Source: CAVRXZ01 sp963773035 (lineage in GTDB: Bacteria; Acidobacteriota; Vicinamibacteria; Vicinamibacterales; CAVVIG01). Taken from it: a stretch of 64,000 nt of DNA. The translations under genes were made by a program, and so were the position numbers. The stretch is taken from contig CAVYZX010000010.1 of the NCBI GenBank assembly GCA_963773035.1, positions 496,001-560,000 of the forward strand, read 5' to 3'. Every line of letters starts with the position of its first letter. The first letter of the stretch is position 1. The notes beneath the pieces were generated by a model. It was not told the origin of the DNA and ran no database searches. It was given only the letters and a program-made list of their open reading frames with translations. Shown here piece after piece: positions 1 through 8,469 of this stretch.

Positions 1-1011
1 GCCCGTGCTGCCCTCGGTGGTCGAGAGCTCGCGCGCGATCGCATCGGTCGTGGCCGATCCCGACACCAGAACCCTCTTGCCACGCAGCCATCCCCCGCGC
101 ATCAGCAATTGTCCTTCGTGCTTGTTGGTGGCCGCGGGGGCAATGATTTGGCTCGGATGACGTTGAAGCGCAATCGTGCCGGCGACTCGCAGGGCACCCA
201 GAGCCCGGCCTGCGAGGTCGTGGTTCCAGCCGTCCCGCTCGCTGGCGCGTCGAACGGCCGAAAGTTCACGTCGGACCCCTCTGAGAACTGCGCCGTCGGA
301 AAGCACCCGCCGGCTGGCGACCCCTCCCTGACGATATTGACGGGCCAGTCGCACGGCGGCCACCAGTGCCACCATGGCCGCCGCGGCAAATAGCAACCCG
401 GCTGCTACGGAAAGCACGCGGGCGCGGAAGCGTTGAGCCTCGATGTCGCTGAACGTCCAGGGTGGCGCGTCTCGAATATCGGTCGCGTCGTTGGGGACGA
501 GCGATAGCACGCGGATCGATTCGGTGGGCAGAAGATAGGTCCGATCGCGGCCCCGAACCGACTCGCCGCGCTGCACGCGGCTTTCGATGTGATAGCTGAC
601 CTGGACGCTCGGAATTCGCACGTCCTTCCCGAACATGTCTCCACTAATCAGGCGCAACGAATACTGGTACTGGAAGAACCGGCGCTGGTCGCTGCGAAGG
701 TCCGGATTGCGCTGGCCGCCGGTGACCTCGAAGGGCGGAAGCTGCATCGCGGTCGGTTCGAGCCGCGATTGATCGGGAACAACTGTGGTCGCGTCGTTTT
801 CGACAACCGCGCAAGTGAGGACGACGGTAAATGACTCTCCGACCCTGACCGCACCAGCGCTCGTCCGCCACCAGCAGCGGATGGGATCCGCCTCGACAGT
901 TTCTGTCGGAGGAGCACCTGGCGAATTTTGTGGACCTTGGGTCGTCGATTGCGCCCCGAGAGAGACACCGACCGCAAGCACCAACCCCAGACTCATCCAT
1001 CCCTTGTTCAT
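1..1011 (-). CDS. BatD-like exported protein, 3' end beyond the window
   Basis: The frame is open for 337 codons from an ATG at 1011 to the left edge, so the gene is incomplete. The product has an N-terminal signal peptide (MNKGWMSLGLVLAVGVSLGA), a beta-rich periplasmic part with a conserved-looking FFQYQYSLRLIS stretch near residue 115, and one membrane helix at about residues 199-222, followed by a basic cytoplasmic segment. It starts 11 bases after the DUF58 gene and follows MoxR, the usual order of MoxR/Bat operons, where BatD-type proteins act in the envelope. The family call rests on topology and neighbours more than on motifs. A generic oxygen-tolerance-like protein is the alternative. 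Confidence 0.7.
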   Translation of the reverse strand, partial: MNKGWMSLGLVLAVGVSLGAQSTTQGPQNSPGAPPTETVEADPIRCWWRTSAGAVRVGESFTVVLTCAVVENDATTVVPDQSRLEPTAMQLPPFEVTGGQRNPDLRSDQRRFFQYQYSLRLISGDMFGKDVRIPSVQVSYHIESRVQRGESVRGRDRTYLLPTESIRVLSLVPNDATDIRDAPPWTFSDIEAQRFRARVLSVAAGLLFAAAAMVALVAAVRLARQYRQGGVASRRVLSDGAVLRGVRRELSAVRRASERDGWNHDLAGRALGALRVAGTIALQRHPSQIIAPAATNKHEGQLLMRGGWLRGKRVLVSGSATTDAIARELSTTEGSTG

Positions 1012-1022
1012 GTCCGCCAGTC

Positions 1023-1958
1023 CTATCCCTTCCTCAGCCTTCGTTCCATCACGAACTCAGTCAGCGCAATCACACTCTGAATCTGATCGAGACCCAGCCG
1101 CAGGACATCGAGACCCAGGTCTCGCGCCGAGCGTTCGACGCCGTCTTGCCACTCGCGCACTTTCCCGGCAAGCCGCCCGAGCGCTTTTCGCGACATCACT
1201 CGCGATCGGCCGGTCTCGACGTCGAACGCCTCGATCCATCCTGCCGAGACCTTCGGGACCTCGAATGCGAACGCGGCATCGATGACGACGAGGAAGACGT
1301 CGTGCTTCGAGTTGAGGTGGGCGAGCTCGCGGAGAAAGTCATCGGGCTCGTCGAACAGGAAGTCCGAAACGACCGGAATCAGCGACGTCTTGCGCATGAA
1401 ACCGCCAATCGATTGACTGATGCTGTCGCTCTCCTTCATGTTCTGCAACCCTTGTCCGTGCTGATAGGCCTCGAGGCAATGGACGACCTGACTTTTGCCG
1501 ATGCGGGGGCGCACCGCGGCAACATCTCGAAATCCGGCGTCGAACGTCATCAGGCCGAACATGTCCTGAAAAAACACGGCCGACATGCCGATCGTCGCGA
1601 TCGCCCGGGCGATGGCGCCGGCAATCGGCACACCGTCGATCCCGCACCGAGTCGACAGCGACCGGTCGGCCACGACGACGACGCCGGCCGTGCTTGGCTG
1701 TTCGAACTCGCGGACGATCAGCGGAGTGAAATTCGTCAGCGTCGACTGCGGCCAGTCAATCGACGAGAATCGGTCGCCGGCCTGCCACTCGCGAAGTCCG
1801 ACGAAATCGAATCCTGACCCGTGAAAGAGACTGCGGTGCTCGCCCATCGTGAACTCGCGCATGCGCTTCAAGATGAGCAGCTCGACCTCGGTAATCTCGG
1901 AGAGGTTGACCAGCGGTGTCTTTTCGCGTTCCTTGGTCGGCGAGGTCAGGATCTTCAT
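1023..1958 (-). CDS. DUF58 domain protein
   Basis: A protein of about 311 residues beginning MKILTSPTKE. The start overlaps the MoxR stop codon by one base (TGATG at 1956-1960), so translation is probably coupled. It has the DUF58 signature GDRFSSIDW at about residues 65-75, followed by a von Willebrand A-like core (VVVVADRSLS). DUF58 proteins are regular partners of MoxR ATPases, and the pair is thought to act in metal insertion or complex assembly. The frame stays open upstream to 2222, but that part lies inside the MoxR gene and is arginine-rich, so the shorter start is preferred. The substrate of this system is not visible. Confidence 0.88.
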   Translation of the reverse strand: MKILTSPTKEREKTPLVNLSEITEVELLILKRMREFTMGEHRSLFHGSGFDFVGLREWQAGDRFSSIDWPQSTLTNFTPLIVREFEQPSTAGVVVVADRSLSTRCGIDGVPIAGAIARAIATIGMSAVFFQDMFGLMTFDAGFRDVAAVRPRIGKSQVVHCLEAYQHGQGLQNMKESDSISQSIGGFMRKTSLIPVVSDFLFDEPDDFLRELAHLNSKHDVFLVVIDAAFAFEVPKVSAGWIEAFDVETGRSRVMSRKALGRLAGKVREWQDGVERSARDLGLDVLRLGLDQIQSVIALTEFVMERRLRKG

Positions 1959-2998
1959 CAGGGAATCGCCACCCGCTCGATGATGTCCTTGATGACCACG
2001 TCGACGCTGAGGCCGTGGCTCGCCGCGTGCGGTCCGAGCCAGATGCGGTGTGACAGGATGTATGGGGCGAGATCCTGAATATCTTCGGGATACACCTCCG
2101 TCCGATGCCTGACGAGAAGCGCCCAGACTTTCGCCAGCCGCCCCCAGCAGATGATGGCGCGGGGCGAAGCGCCGAGATCGACGCTGTGCTCGACCAGCTC
2201 GGATGGTGAATGGACGAGCCAATCGGTGTCGGGGTTGTGCGGGCGCGATGCGGCTACGAGGCGCTGGATGTACATGCCGAGCCGTTCGTGGAGAAACACC
2301 TCCTGATTGATCACGGCGCGAAGCTGGATGATGCGCTCTTTCGACAGCAGCTGACTCAGACGCACGCGCTTGAAATCGAAGTTCACCAGCTTCGTTTCCT
2401 CCTCGGGGCTCAAGTAACCGATGTTCACCATGATGGCGAATCGATCGGTCGCCGCCTCGGAGAGCGGAAACGTGCCCTGCCCGAGCTCGACTGGATTCAT
2501 CGTAGCAATGGCAAAGCTGAAGGCAGGAAGCTCGTATGTGGTCTTCCCCACGGTGACCGTTCGATCCTGCAATCCTTCGAGAAACGCGCTCTGAGATTTG
2601 AGAGGTATCCGGTTGATCTCGTCGAGAAGAATCACTTCGGCAGACGCCAGCGGGCCGAATTCCGTGACCAGCTCGCCAGTCGCCGGATTGATCATTTGAA
2701 AACCGACGACTTCGGTTGGCTGCAGGTCGGCGCGTCCCTGCAACCGGGCGAACTTTGCGTTGCTGATCGCCGCCAGGATGACGCCGAAGAAGGTCTTGCC
2801 GACGCCCGGCACGCCTCGCAACAGGAGATTGCCGGCGTTGACCTGCCGTTGCTCGTTCTTGTCGTAGGTCGTCGGAATCTCGGAGAGCAAGACGACGTTC
2901 GCGAGCGCCTTGGCGGTGTCGTAACCGATGAGCGCCTTGCCGCCTTCTTCAATGATGGACTGGTGGAACTCGATGGCTTCTTGGAGGTCAGGATGCAC
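1958..2998 (-). CDS. MoxR-family AAA+ ATPase
   Basis: 346 residues starting at a GTG (MHPDLQEA). It shows a Walker A motif GVPGVGKT at residues 62-69, Walker B VILLDEIN, and a sensor-1 region ATMNP. The C-terminal part holds the helical lid with GASPRA, typical of MoxR proteins. MoxR ATPases are chaperone-like factors that work with DUF58/VWA partners, and the next two genes downstream fit that arrangement. No convincing Shine-Dalgarno is seen before the GTG. Its first 100 bases face the divergent reductase gene at 3098, so the promoter should lie in 2999-3097. Confidence 0.92.
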   Translation of the reverse strand: MHPDLQEAIEFHQSIIEEGGKALIGYDTAKALANVVLLSEIPTTYDKNEQRQVNAGNLLLRGVPGVGKTFFGVILAAISNAKFARLQGRADLQPTEVVGFQMINPATGELVTEFGPLASAEVILLDEINRIPLKSQSAFLEGLQDRTVTVGKTTYELPAFSFAIATMNPVELGQGTFPLSEAATDRFAIMVNIGYLSPEEETKLVNFDFKRVRLSQLLSKERIIQLRAVINQEVFLHERLGMYIQRLVAASRPHNPDTDWLVHSPSELVEHSVDLGASPRAIICWGRLAKVWALLVRHRTEVYPEDIQDLAPYILSHRIWLGPHAASHGLSVDVVIKDIIERVAIP

Positions 2999-3097
2999 GA
3001 TAAGCGCCAGATCTTATCCTGTTTTGGCGGGCGGCAGTATGCGCGCACGCCTTCGTAAACACGGGGCCCAATCCCGAAGTAGAGTTAGCCGTAACAC

Positions 3098-4108
3098 ATG
3101 AAGGCATACATCGTCCCGGCTGGGGCCAAGAGCGCCGCAGACCTGCGGCTCATCGAAAGGGCCGATCCGCACCCAGCACCGGGCCAAGTACTGGTTCGCG
3201 TGCGGGCGGCATCCTTGAATTATCGCGATCAGGCCATCGCAACCGGCACATACATGGGGTCGGGAGGTCGAGACATCATTCCGCTTTCGGATGGTGCCGG
3301 AGAAATTGTGGCAGTTGGCGCTGGCGTGACGCGATTCAAGCCCGGCGATCGCGTGGCCGCCACGTTTTTTCAGACGCCGCCCGAAGGTCCGCCCTTCGAG
3401 GCAAAGGGAGCGTTGGGCACGCCGCTGGATGGGATGCTTGCAGAACAAATCGTCCTTTATGAAGACGGCGTCGTGCGGCTTCCACAACGTTTCTCCTTCG
3501 AGGAAGGTGCGTGCCTGCCGTGTGCGGCAGTCACAGCCTGGCGCGCATTGATGCGCACCGGCAAGCCCATCGTCGCGGGCGACACGGTGCTCGTTCTCGG
3601 AACCGGCGGCGTATCGACGTTCGCGCTTCAGTTTGCGAAAGCCGCAGGAGCACGCGTCATCGCCACGTCTTCGAGAGAGGACAAGATCGAGCGTTTCAAG
3701 GCACTGGGCGCGTCGGACGGGATCAACTACAAGAGCAAACCGGACTGGGAGAAAGAGGTTCTTCTCCTTACGAAAGCCCGCGGCGTCGATTGTGTCGTCG
3801 AGGTTGGTGGAGCCGGGACGCTCAACCGATCGTTTCAAGCGCTTGCACCCGGCGGTAAGGTCGTTTTGATTGGCGTCCTCGCCGGGCGCAACAGCGAGAT
3901 CAATCCATACGCACTGATGGCCAAGAACGCGAGCCTGCACGGCATCTTCGTCGGCGATCGGGAAATGTTCGAGGAGATGAACAGTGCAATCGACGTCAAC
4001 CAGGTGAAGCCAGTCATCGACAAGATCTTCCCATTCGAGGATGCCGTTGCGGCTTATCGGTATCAGGCATCAGGCGATTTCATCGGAAAGGTCGTCATCA
4101 GGGTATGA
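3098..4108 (+). CDS. Medium-chain NAD(P)-dependent oxidoreductase (zinc-less ADH/quinone reductase type)
   Basis: 336 residues of the MDR superfamily. The N-terminal GroES-like domain contains NYRDQAIATGTY and GDRVAATFF. The Rossmann domain has the dinucleotide motif VLGTGGVSTFALQFAKAAGA at about residue 166. The four-cysteine structural zinc lobe of classical alcohol dehydrogenases is absent, which points to a quinone reductase or enoyl reductase-like enzyme. The substrate is unknown. Its stop is followed after 26 bases by the DUF6152 gene on the same strand, so they may be co-transcribed. Confidence 0.88.
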   Translation: MKAYIVPAGAKSAADLRLIERADPHPAPGQVLVRVRAASLNYRDQAIATGTYMGSGGRDIIPLSDGAGEIVAVGAGVTRFKPGDRVAATFFQTPPEGPPFEAKGALGTPLDGMLAEQIVLYEDGVVRLPQRFSFEEGACLPCAAVTAWRALMRTGKPIVAGDTVLVLGTGGVSTFALQFAKAAGARVIATSSREDKIERFKALGASDGINYKSKPDWEKEVLLLTKARGVDCVVEVGGAGTLNRSFQALAPGGKVVLIGVLAGRNSEINPYALMAKNASLHGIFVGDREMFEEMNSAIDVNQVKPVIDKIFPFEDAVAAYRYQASGDFIGKVVIRV

Positions 4109-4134
4109 TTCGGCTTGAGTTGGGAGCTGTTGAG

Positions 4135-4548
4135 ATGAAAAGAATCACCGTGAGAATAGGCGTCGCCGGCTTCCTTTCCGCTCTTCTGGGGTTCGTCGCA
4201 ACTCCTGCCGTCGCCCATCACTCGTTTGCCGCCGAGTACGACAGCACGAAGCCCGTCAAGGTGACTGGTGTGGTCACGAAGGTGGAGTGGACCAATCCGC
4301 ACATCTGGTTCTATGTCGATGTGAAGGACGAGAAGGGGACAGTGACCAACTGGGGGTTCTCCGGCGGTCCGCCGGGCGTGCTGCAGCGACGCGGGATTCC
4401 AAGAACGGCCATGAAGCCTGGTGATGTGATCGTGGTCGAAGGTTTTCGCGCCCGAGACGGCTCCAACAACGCTTCCGGAGGGGCTGTGACCTTTGCGGAT
4501 GGCCGACGCGTGTTTACGGCTTCGCAGGAAGACGCAGTACCCAAATAG
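4135..4548 (+). CDS. DUF6152 exported protein, copy A
   Basis: 137 residues. The start MKRITVRIG at 4135 is chosen because GGGAG lies 8 bases upstream and it gives a clean signal peptide ending in PAVAHHSF. An ATG at 4105 that overlaps the preceding stop is the alternative. The mature part shows the family pattern: an HHSFAAEYD start, VTGVVTKVEWTNPHIWFYVDV, and a PGDVIVVEGFRARDG segment, which suggests a small OB-like beta barrel in the periplasm. The function of DUF6152 is not known. It is followed by a hairpin repeat and then by the exported protein at 4659. The same two gene families recur at 38758-40052. Confidence 0.9.
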   Translation: MKRITVRIGVAGFLSALLGFVATPAVAHHSFAAEYDSTKPVKVTGVVTKVEWTNPHIWFYVDVKDEKGTVTNWGFSGGPPGVLQRRGIPRTAMKPGDVIVVEGFRARDGSNNASGGAVTFADGRRVFTASQEDAVPK

Positions 4549-4649
4549 GTGAGCGCCTGCGGCCATGCCGAGCCGAGGACAGAAGATCCGAGGCGAGGCA
4601 TCAGCGTCAGTTCGCGCTGGGGGTGGGGCCCCAGCGCCAGTGATAAAAG
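4547..4649 (+). repeat. Dispersed 103-bp hairpin repeat, copy 1
   Basis: A 103-bp element that overlaps the last two bases of the DUF6152 stop codon and ends 9 bases before the next start. A near-identical copy, with only a few differences, lies at 38780-38884. Each copy begins with a small inverted repeat (AGGYG-AG-CGCCT) and holds a strong hairpin, here with arms at 4614-4622 and 4629-4637 (GCGCTGGGG and CCCCAGCGC). Both copies end in ATAAAAG. It has no coding potential of its own. It could be a REP-type mobile element or a structured RNA placed before the downstream gene. Confidence 0.88.
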
Positions 4650-4658
4650 GATTTCACT

Positions 4659-5447
4659 ATGAAGCATCACATCGTGACGGTGCTCGCAGCGGCCGCGCTC
4701 GTTGCGGCGATCTGGATTCCGGCGGCGCCCGTTGCGGCCGGCGCCCAGGGGCAGAGCGCAACCGCGCAAATTCCCAGAACGGCCGATGGCAAGCCGGACT
4801 TGTCCGGAATGTGGGACAACCCGAAGGCGCCAGGAGGACGAGGCGCGGCCACCGTCTTCGACAAAGCCAAGATGGCGCCGTTCAAACCCGGCGGCGAGGC
4901 GTTGTTCTACGAGCCCAGAACCGGCGATCCACGCCACGACGAGCCGCGAGCGTTTTGCATGCCCTCGGGCTTTCCGTCAGCGTTCCTCGGTCCATATCCG
5001 GTCCAGATCATCCAGACACCCAAGTATCTCGTCATGACGACCGAGTTCATGAATGTGACTCGGATCATCCCGCTCGACGGCCGAGCCCACAAAACCGATA
5101 TCGAGCCGACGTTCTACGGAGAACCGATCGGACATTGGGAAGGCGACACGCTGGTGATCGAGGCGAGAAACTACAAGCGATGGTCGCTCGATGATTGGTA
5201 CTACCAGAATCCAAAAGAATATCGGATGCACACCGACGCCTTTCACACGACCGAGCGGCTTCGCCGGGCAGACGCGAACACCATCGCGTACCAGTTCACG
5301 GTGGACGATCCAAAGATCTTCACGGCTCCCTGGTCGGTCGAGTGGGAGATGAAAGCGCACCCCGAGTGGGAAAAGACCGGCCTGTATGAGATGGTCTGCA
5401 ACGAGAACAACCGCTGCGAAGGGGGAAACTGCCGGGCGTCCCAGTAG
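4659..5447 (+). CDS. Exported protein with GHWEGDTLV motif, partner of DUF6152 (copy A)
   Basis: 262 residues with a clear signal peptide (MKHHIVTVLAAAALVAAIW, cleavage near AGAQG). The mature protein starts with RTADGKPDLSGMWDNP, a segment common at the start of uncharacterised acidobacterial exported proteins. The core has the motif GHWEGDTLVIEARN near residue 166 and several aromatic strands. Two cysteines close to the C terminus (VCNENNRCEGGNC) may form disulfides. The paralogue at 39276 shares the GHWEGDTLV core. No enzymatic motif is recognised and the function is unknown. It is the second gene of a DUF6152 pair. Confidence 0.85.
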   Translation: MKHHIVTVLAAAALVAAIWIPAAPVAAGAQGQSATAQIPRTADGKPDLSGMWDNPKAPGGRGAATVFDKAKMAPFKPGGEALFYEPRTGDPRHDEPRAFCMPSGFPSAFLGPYPVQIIQTPKYLVMTTEFMNVTRIIPLDGRAHKTDIEPTFYGEPIGHWEGDTLVIEARNYKRWSLDDWYYQNPKEYRMHTDAFHTTERLRRADANTIAYQFTVDDPKIFTAPWSVEWEMKAHPEWEKTGLYEMVCNENNRCEGGNCRASQ

Positions 5448-5491
5448 TCTCTTCTGATCCATGTAGGCGGGAGGGGCTGGATAGCAGGAAA

Positions 5492-5580
5492 GGCGGGAAG
5501 GGAGCGCACGCGGCCTACCCTCCTGCCCTTCCTGCGCGGCCTACCCTCCTGCCCTTCCTGCCCTTCCTGCCCTTCCCGCC
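5492..5580 (+). repeat. CCTGCCCTT tandem tract with flanking inverted repeat
   Basis: A pyrimidine-rich tract at 5511-5580 made of CCTGCCCTT-type nonamers, partly degenerate. A perfect 11-bp inverted repeat joins 5492-5502 (GGCGGGAAGGG) to 5570-5580 (CCCTTCCCGCC). The tract lies after the stop of the gene ending at 5447 and before the PEGA gene, so it may work as a transcription barrier. A longer tract of the same unit lies at 13091-13187. Confidence 0.8.
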
Positions 5581-5631
5581 GTTGTATGATTACGACTGCC
5601 GCGCCTAAATAAGTCGGATTCGGAGGGGGTT

Positions 5632-6419
5632 ATGGTGAGGAAGCTCGTGCTGCCGGTCGTTGCGTTGACGATGCTCGCGGTGGCGACTTCGACAGCTGCG
5701 GCGCAGCGGGGAGGCGGCGGCGGAGGGGGCGCACGAGGCGTGCGGTCTGGACCGTCGCAAGGCCACGCCGTACCGCGAGCGGGAGCACCTAGCGGTGGAC
5801 CGCACGGCGGCCGGCGGCGGCTACTACCGAGGTTACGGCCGACCCGTACTCTGGGTCTCCGTACTATCGGGGGGCTTACCCGTACTACTATCGCGGGTAC
5901 TATCCCTACTATCGGGCGTATCCGTATTACTACCCGGGTTTCAGCATCGGATTCGGATTCGGATTCCCCTTCGCGTATTCATCGTTCTATTACGGCTATC
6001 CAAACGCATCTCCGTATCCGTACGCATATCCATACGCGAACCCGTATCCGTACCCTAACGCGTATCCATACGCAAGCAGTTCATACGCGTACCCCACGGC
6101 ATCGTCGGCTTATCCGCCGTCTGACACGACCTATCCGAGGACCTCGTCGAACTATCCGCGCTCCGGCTTGACGGTGACGACCGTTGGTCGCGTGACGCTT
6201 GAAATCACACCGGGCACAGCGGAGGTTTACGCGGACGGCGACTTCGTTGGAGTCGTCGACGACTTCTCGCCGTCGACGCCGGGGCTGACCCTTCCGCCTG
6301 GAAGGCATCACATCGAAGTACGAGCGCCGGGCTACGCCACGATGATTATGGATACCGACGTCGTGGCGGGTCAGGTGGTGCCGTATCGCGGGTCGTTGCG
6401 GTCGCTGCGGGTGCAGTAA
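5632..6419 (+). pseudogene. PEGA-domain exported protein, broken by two +1 frameshifts
   Basis: Strong ribosome site (GGAGGGGG) before ATG 5632. Frame 1 encodes a signal peptide (VALTMLAVATSTAAAQ) and a Gly-rich stretch. The natural continuation GGGYYRGYG is in the next frame, and the Tyr/Pro-rich region (YPYYYRGYYPYYRAYPYYY) plus the C-terminal PEGA domain (PGTAEVYADGDFVGVVDD) are in the third, which stays open to 6419. Removing one C at 5812 and one C at 5840 restores a single frame. Both extra bases lie in the same hexamer, CGGCCG, 28 bp apart. PEGA domains are small surface beta-sandwich modules. The gene is either a recent pseudogene or carries two assembly errors. Confidence 0.82.
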
Positions 6420-6462
6420 TCGTCACTGCCTAAACCACGAAGAACGAAGGCGCACGAAGGGA

Positions 6463-6493
6463 CACGAAGCATCTTCACGAAAGATGCTTCGTG
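6463..6493. terminator. Inverted repeat between convergent genes, likely bidirectional terminator
   Basis: A perfect 13-bp stem (CACGAAGCATCTT at 6463-6475 with AAGATGCTTCGTG at 6481-6493) and a 5-base loop. It sits between the end of the PEGA gene and the end of DUF1059 on the other strand. It is embedded in a stuttering CACGAAG repeat (6435-6510). There is no long T tract, so termination is inferred from position and stem strength. Confidence 0.6.
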
Positions 6494-6535
6494 GATTTCG
6501 TGTGTCTCCCGCCGCTTCCATCAATCGCGAACAAC

Positions 6536-6685
6536 CTAAGCGGGTTTCGCCATCGAGAGGGCCTGCTCTCGCGACAGATCCATTCCGTGAGTGGCCTTCG
6601 CGTGCGCTTGCGCCTTCTTCACCACGTCATCGTCGTCTTGTCCTTCGATCACCGAACCACACGGGCATTGAATCACTTTCTTCAT
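6536..6685 (-). CDS. DUF1059 small protein
   Basis: 49 residues. The start at 6685 (MKKVIQCPCGSVIEG) is set by a perfect AGGAGG seven bases upstream; the longer open frame to 6766 has no such site. The sequence has the DUF1059 pattern: a CPCG pair near the N terminus, a VVKKAQAHAKATHG helix and a C-terminal segment with acidic and hydrophobic residues. The two cysteines may bind metal. The role of DUF1059 proteins is unknown. It is transcribed away from the regulator at 6775. Confidence 0.88.
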   Translation of the reverse strand: MKKVIQCPCGSVIEGQDDDDVVKKAQAHAKATHGMDLSREQALSMAKPA

Positions 6686-6774
6686 AGCGGCCTCCTGCAG
6701 CCGTATCATATGCGCCACACCCTTGCCAAATCGTTGGAGCGCCATTGGCAAAACGTTGTGAGGCAAGCGACGGC

Positions 6775-7536
6775 ATGCGCGTCTACCTATGCGGTCGCGT
6801 CATGGTGGAGTGCGCTGAGCGCGTCGTCTCCGACAGCGGCCTTGCCGGCCGTCAGGGGCGTTTGCTGTTCGCGTATCTGATGTCGCGATGCGGACAGCCG
6901 GTTTCGAGGGCCGATCTGATGCGGGCGTTGTGGGGCGACACACCCCCGCGATCGGCCGACACCGCGCTGAACGCAGTCGTCAGCAAGTTGCGTGGCGTGC
7001 TGCGGCGGGTTGGCGTTGTTCCACCCGATGGGATTACCAGCGATGTAGGCACGTATCGATGTGCCATTCAGAATGCGTGGATCGATCTCGAGGCCGCACG
7101 GACGGCCATCGATCGAGCCGAGGGAGCGTGGCGTGCCGGAGACCTTGTGCCAGCATGGACCAACGCGAATGTTGCAGCGACCATCGCTCGTCGTCCGTTT
7201 CTGCCCGACGAGCAGCGGCCCTGGGTAGAACGCGAGCGCGAGCGTCTCGGTCGCGTGTGGAGACGGGCAACGCTGGTGCTGGCCGACGTGAGCGTTCGCA
7301 ACCGGGAATTCGACCTTGGCATCCACCACGCCACAGAGGCGCTGGCTGTCGAGCCTTTCGACGAAATGGCGTGTCGGGCGCTGATGCGCGCGCATGCCGC
7401 AGCGGGAAATCGGGCCGAAGCCTTGCGCGTGTATGCGAAGTGCCGGCAGTTGTTTCGAGACGAGCTCGGCTCGGAACCATCGCCGGAAACCGCCGTGACC
7501 TTCCTCGGCATCCTGCGATCAGAACAGAAGGACTAA
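6775..7536 (+). CDS. SARP-like transcriptional regulator (winged helix plus BTAD)
   Basis: 253 residues from ATG 6775 (MRVYLCGRVMV), with GAGG 11 bases upstream; the frame is open to a TTG at 6745. The N-terminal 95 residues form an OmpR/PhoB-type winged helix (GRQGRLLFAYLMSRCGQPVSRADL and a TALNAVVSKLR recognition region). Residues of about 100-245 form a bacterial transcriptional activation domain with TPR-like helices (RALMRAHAAAGNRAEALRVY). It resembles SARP/DnrI regulators without the ATPase part. The target is unknown; the divergent DUF1059 gene and the shared intergenic region make self-regulation possible. Confidence 0.85.
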   Translation: MRVYLCGRVMVECAERVVSDSGLAGRQGRLLFAYLMSRCGQPVSRADLMRALWGDTPPRSADTALNAVVSKLRGVLRRVGVVPPDGITSDVGTYRCAIQNAWIDLEAARTAIDRAEGAWRAGDLVPAWTNANVAATIARRPFLPDEQRPWVERERERLGRVWRRATLVLADVSVRNREFDLGIHHATEALAVEPFDEMACRALMRAHAAAGNRAEALRVYAKCRQLFRDELGSEPSPETAVTFLGILRSEQKD

Positions 7537-7567
7537 TCAACTTGACCAAACCGCTCGAGCGCTGACC

Positions 7568-8308
7568 TCATGGAAGCACGATCCGTTTGAAGGTCATCGT
7601 GAACGGCAGGTCGAACGATCCTCCGATGGTCGCGCCATTAACACCTGTGTACTTAAGGTGTGCTTTCCCCAAGTATCTGACTTTCTTGCTGTCAGCCGTC
7701 GATTCCGATGCGACGATCGGAGCGTCCTGTTCTGTGACGACGCGGTAGGCGATCCCACCGGACGGCGTAGCGGGCGTGAAATCGAAGATGACCGGTGTCT
7801 TGGTGGCCTTGGTCTTAAACACCGTGTCGGCGCGAACATGCGGCTGTAAGGTGGCATCGATCGGCGGGACCGGACTCACCAGGGTGCACCAAAGATGGAC
7901 TAAATCAAATGGAAGGCCCAACACGTTGCACGCAGTCGCATCCCCGATGAGCAGTGTGAACCGGCGCGGCGCCCAGTCATCTGGCGGCGGCGGGTTGTCG
8001 AGTTGCAAGTTACACCACTGGTCGGTTGCGAAACCCTGTCCCCTGTCCAAGCCGAAGAACGCCATGCCTGAAGTGTCGACGGAGCCGAGGACGCAATACG
8101 TTTTAGGCTGGGAAGTCCCATACAGCTGGTAGTCTGTATAAGTCGGGAACACGCCGTCACCGAACACCCGATCTCCCGGCTGGGGAGTAATCGCTAGTTC
8201 TCCCACATATGTTTGCGGTTTGGCGGCGTTGACGGCGGTGTTTCTGAACGGAGTGAGTCCGACCAGGGCCAGCGCCAAAACGATACTCAGGAAGATACGA
8301 CGACTCAT
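7568..8308 (-). CDS. Exported protein of unknown function
   Basis: 246 residues. The start MSRRIFLS at 8308 is preceded by AAGGAGG at ideal spacing, and gives a signal peptide ending near NAAKP. The mature part is beta-rich with four or so cysteines (YCVLGS, WCNLQL, ACNVLGL, WCTLVS) that could pair. No family is recognised. It ends convergently with the regulator at 7536, and faces the sigma factor gene at 8470, so the 160-bp gap 8309-8469 should hold divergent promoters. Confidence 0.75.
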   Translation of the reverse strand: MSRRIFLSIVLALALVGLTPFRNTAVNAAKPQTYVGELAITPQPGDRVFGDGVFPTYTDYQLYGTSQPKTYCVLGSVDTSGMAFFGLDRGQGFATDQWCNLQLDNPPPPDDWAPRRFTLLIGDATACNVLGLPFDLVHLWCTLVSPVPPIDATLQPHVRADTVFKTKATKTPVIFDFTPATPSGGIAYRVVTEQDAPIVASESTADSKKVRYLGKAHLKYTGVNGATIGGSFDLPFTMTFKRIVLP

Positions 8309-8469
8309 TACAGCCTCCTTGTAGTGAAGCACTCTCTCACTCTCACAACACCGCGTTTGTCGAAACCGAACGAACAGTCAAGCCAGTGACTTCCGCCTGA
8401 CCTGTCCGCCGACAATGAGGTTTCGACCGGCCTTCGGAGACCGGTGACATTCGCCGGATCGGCAATACA

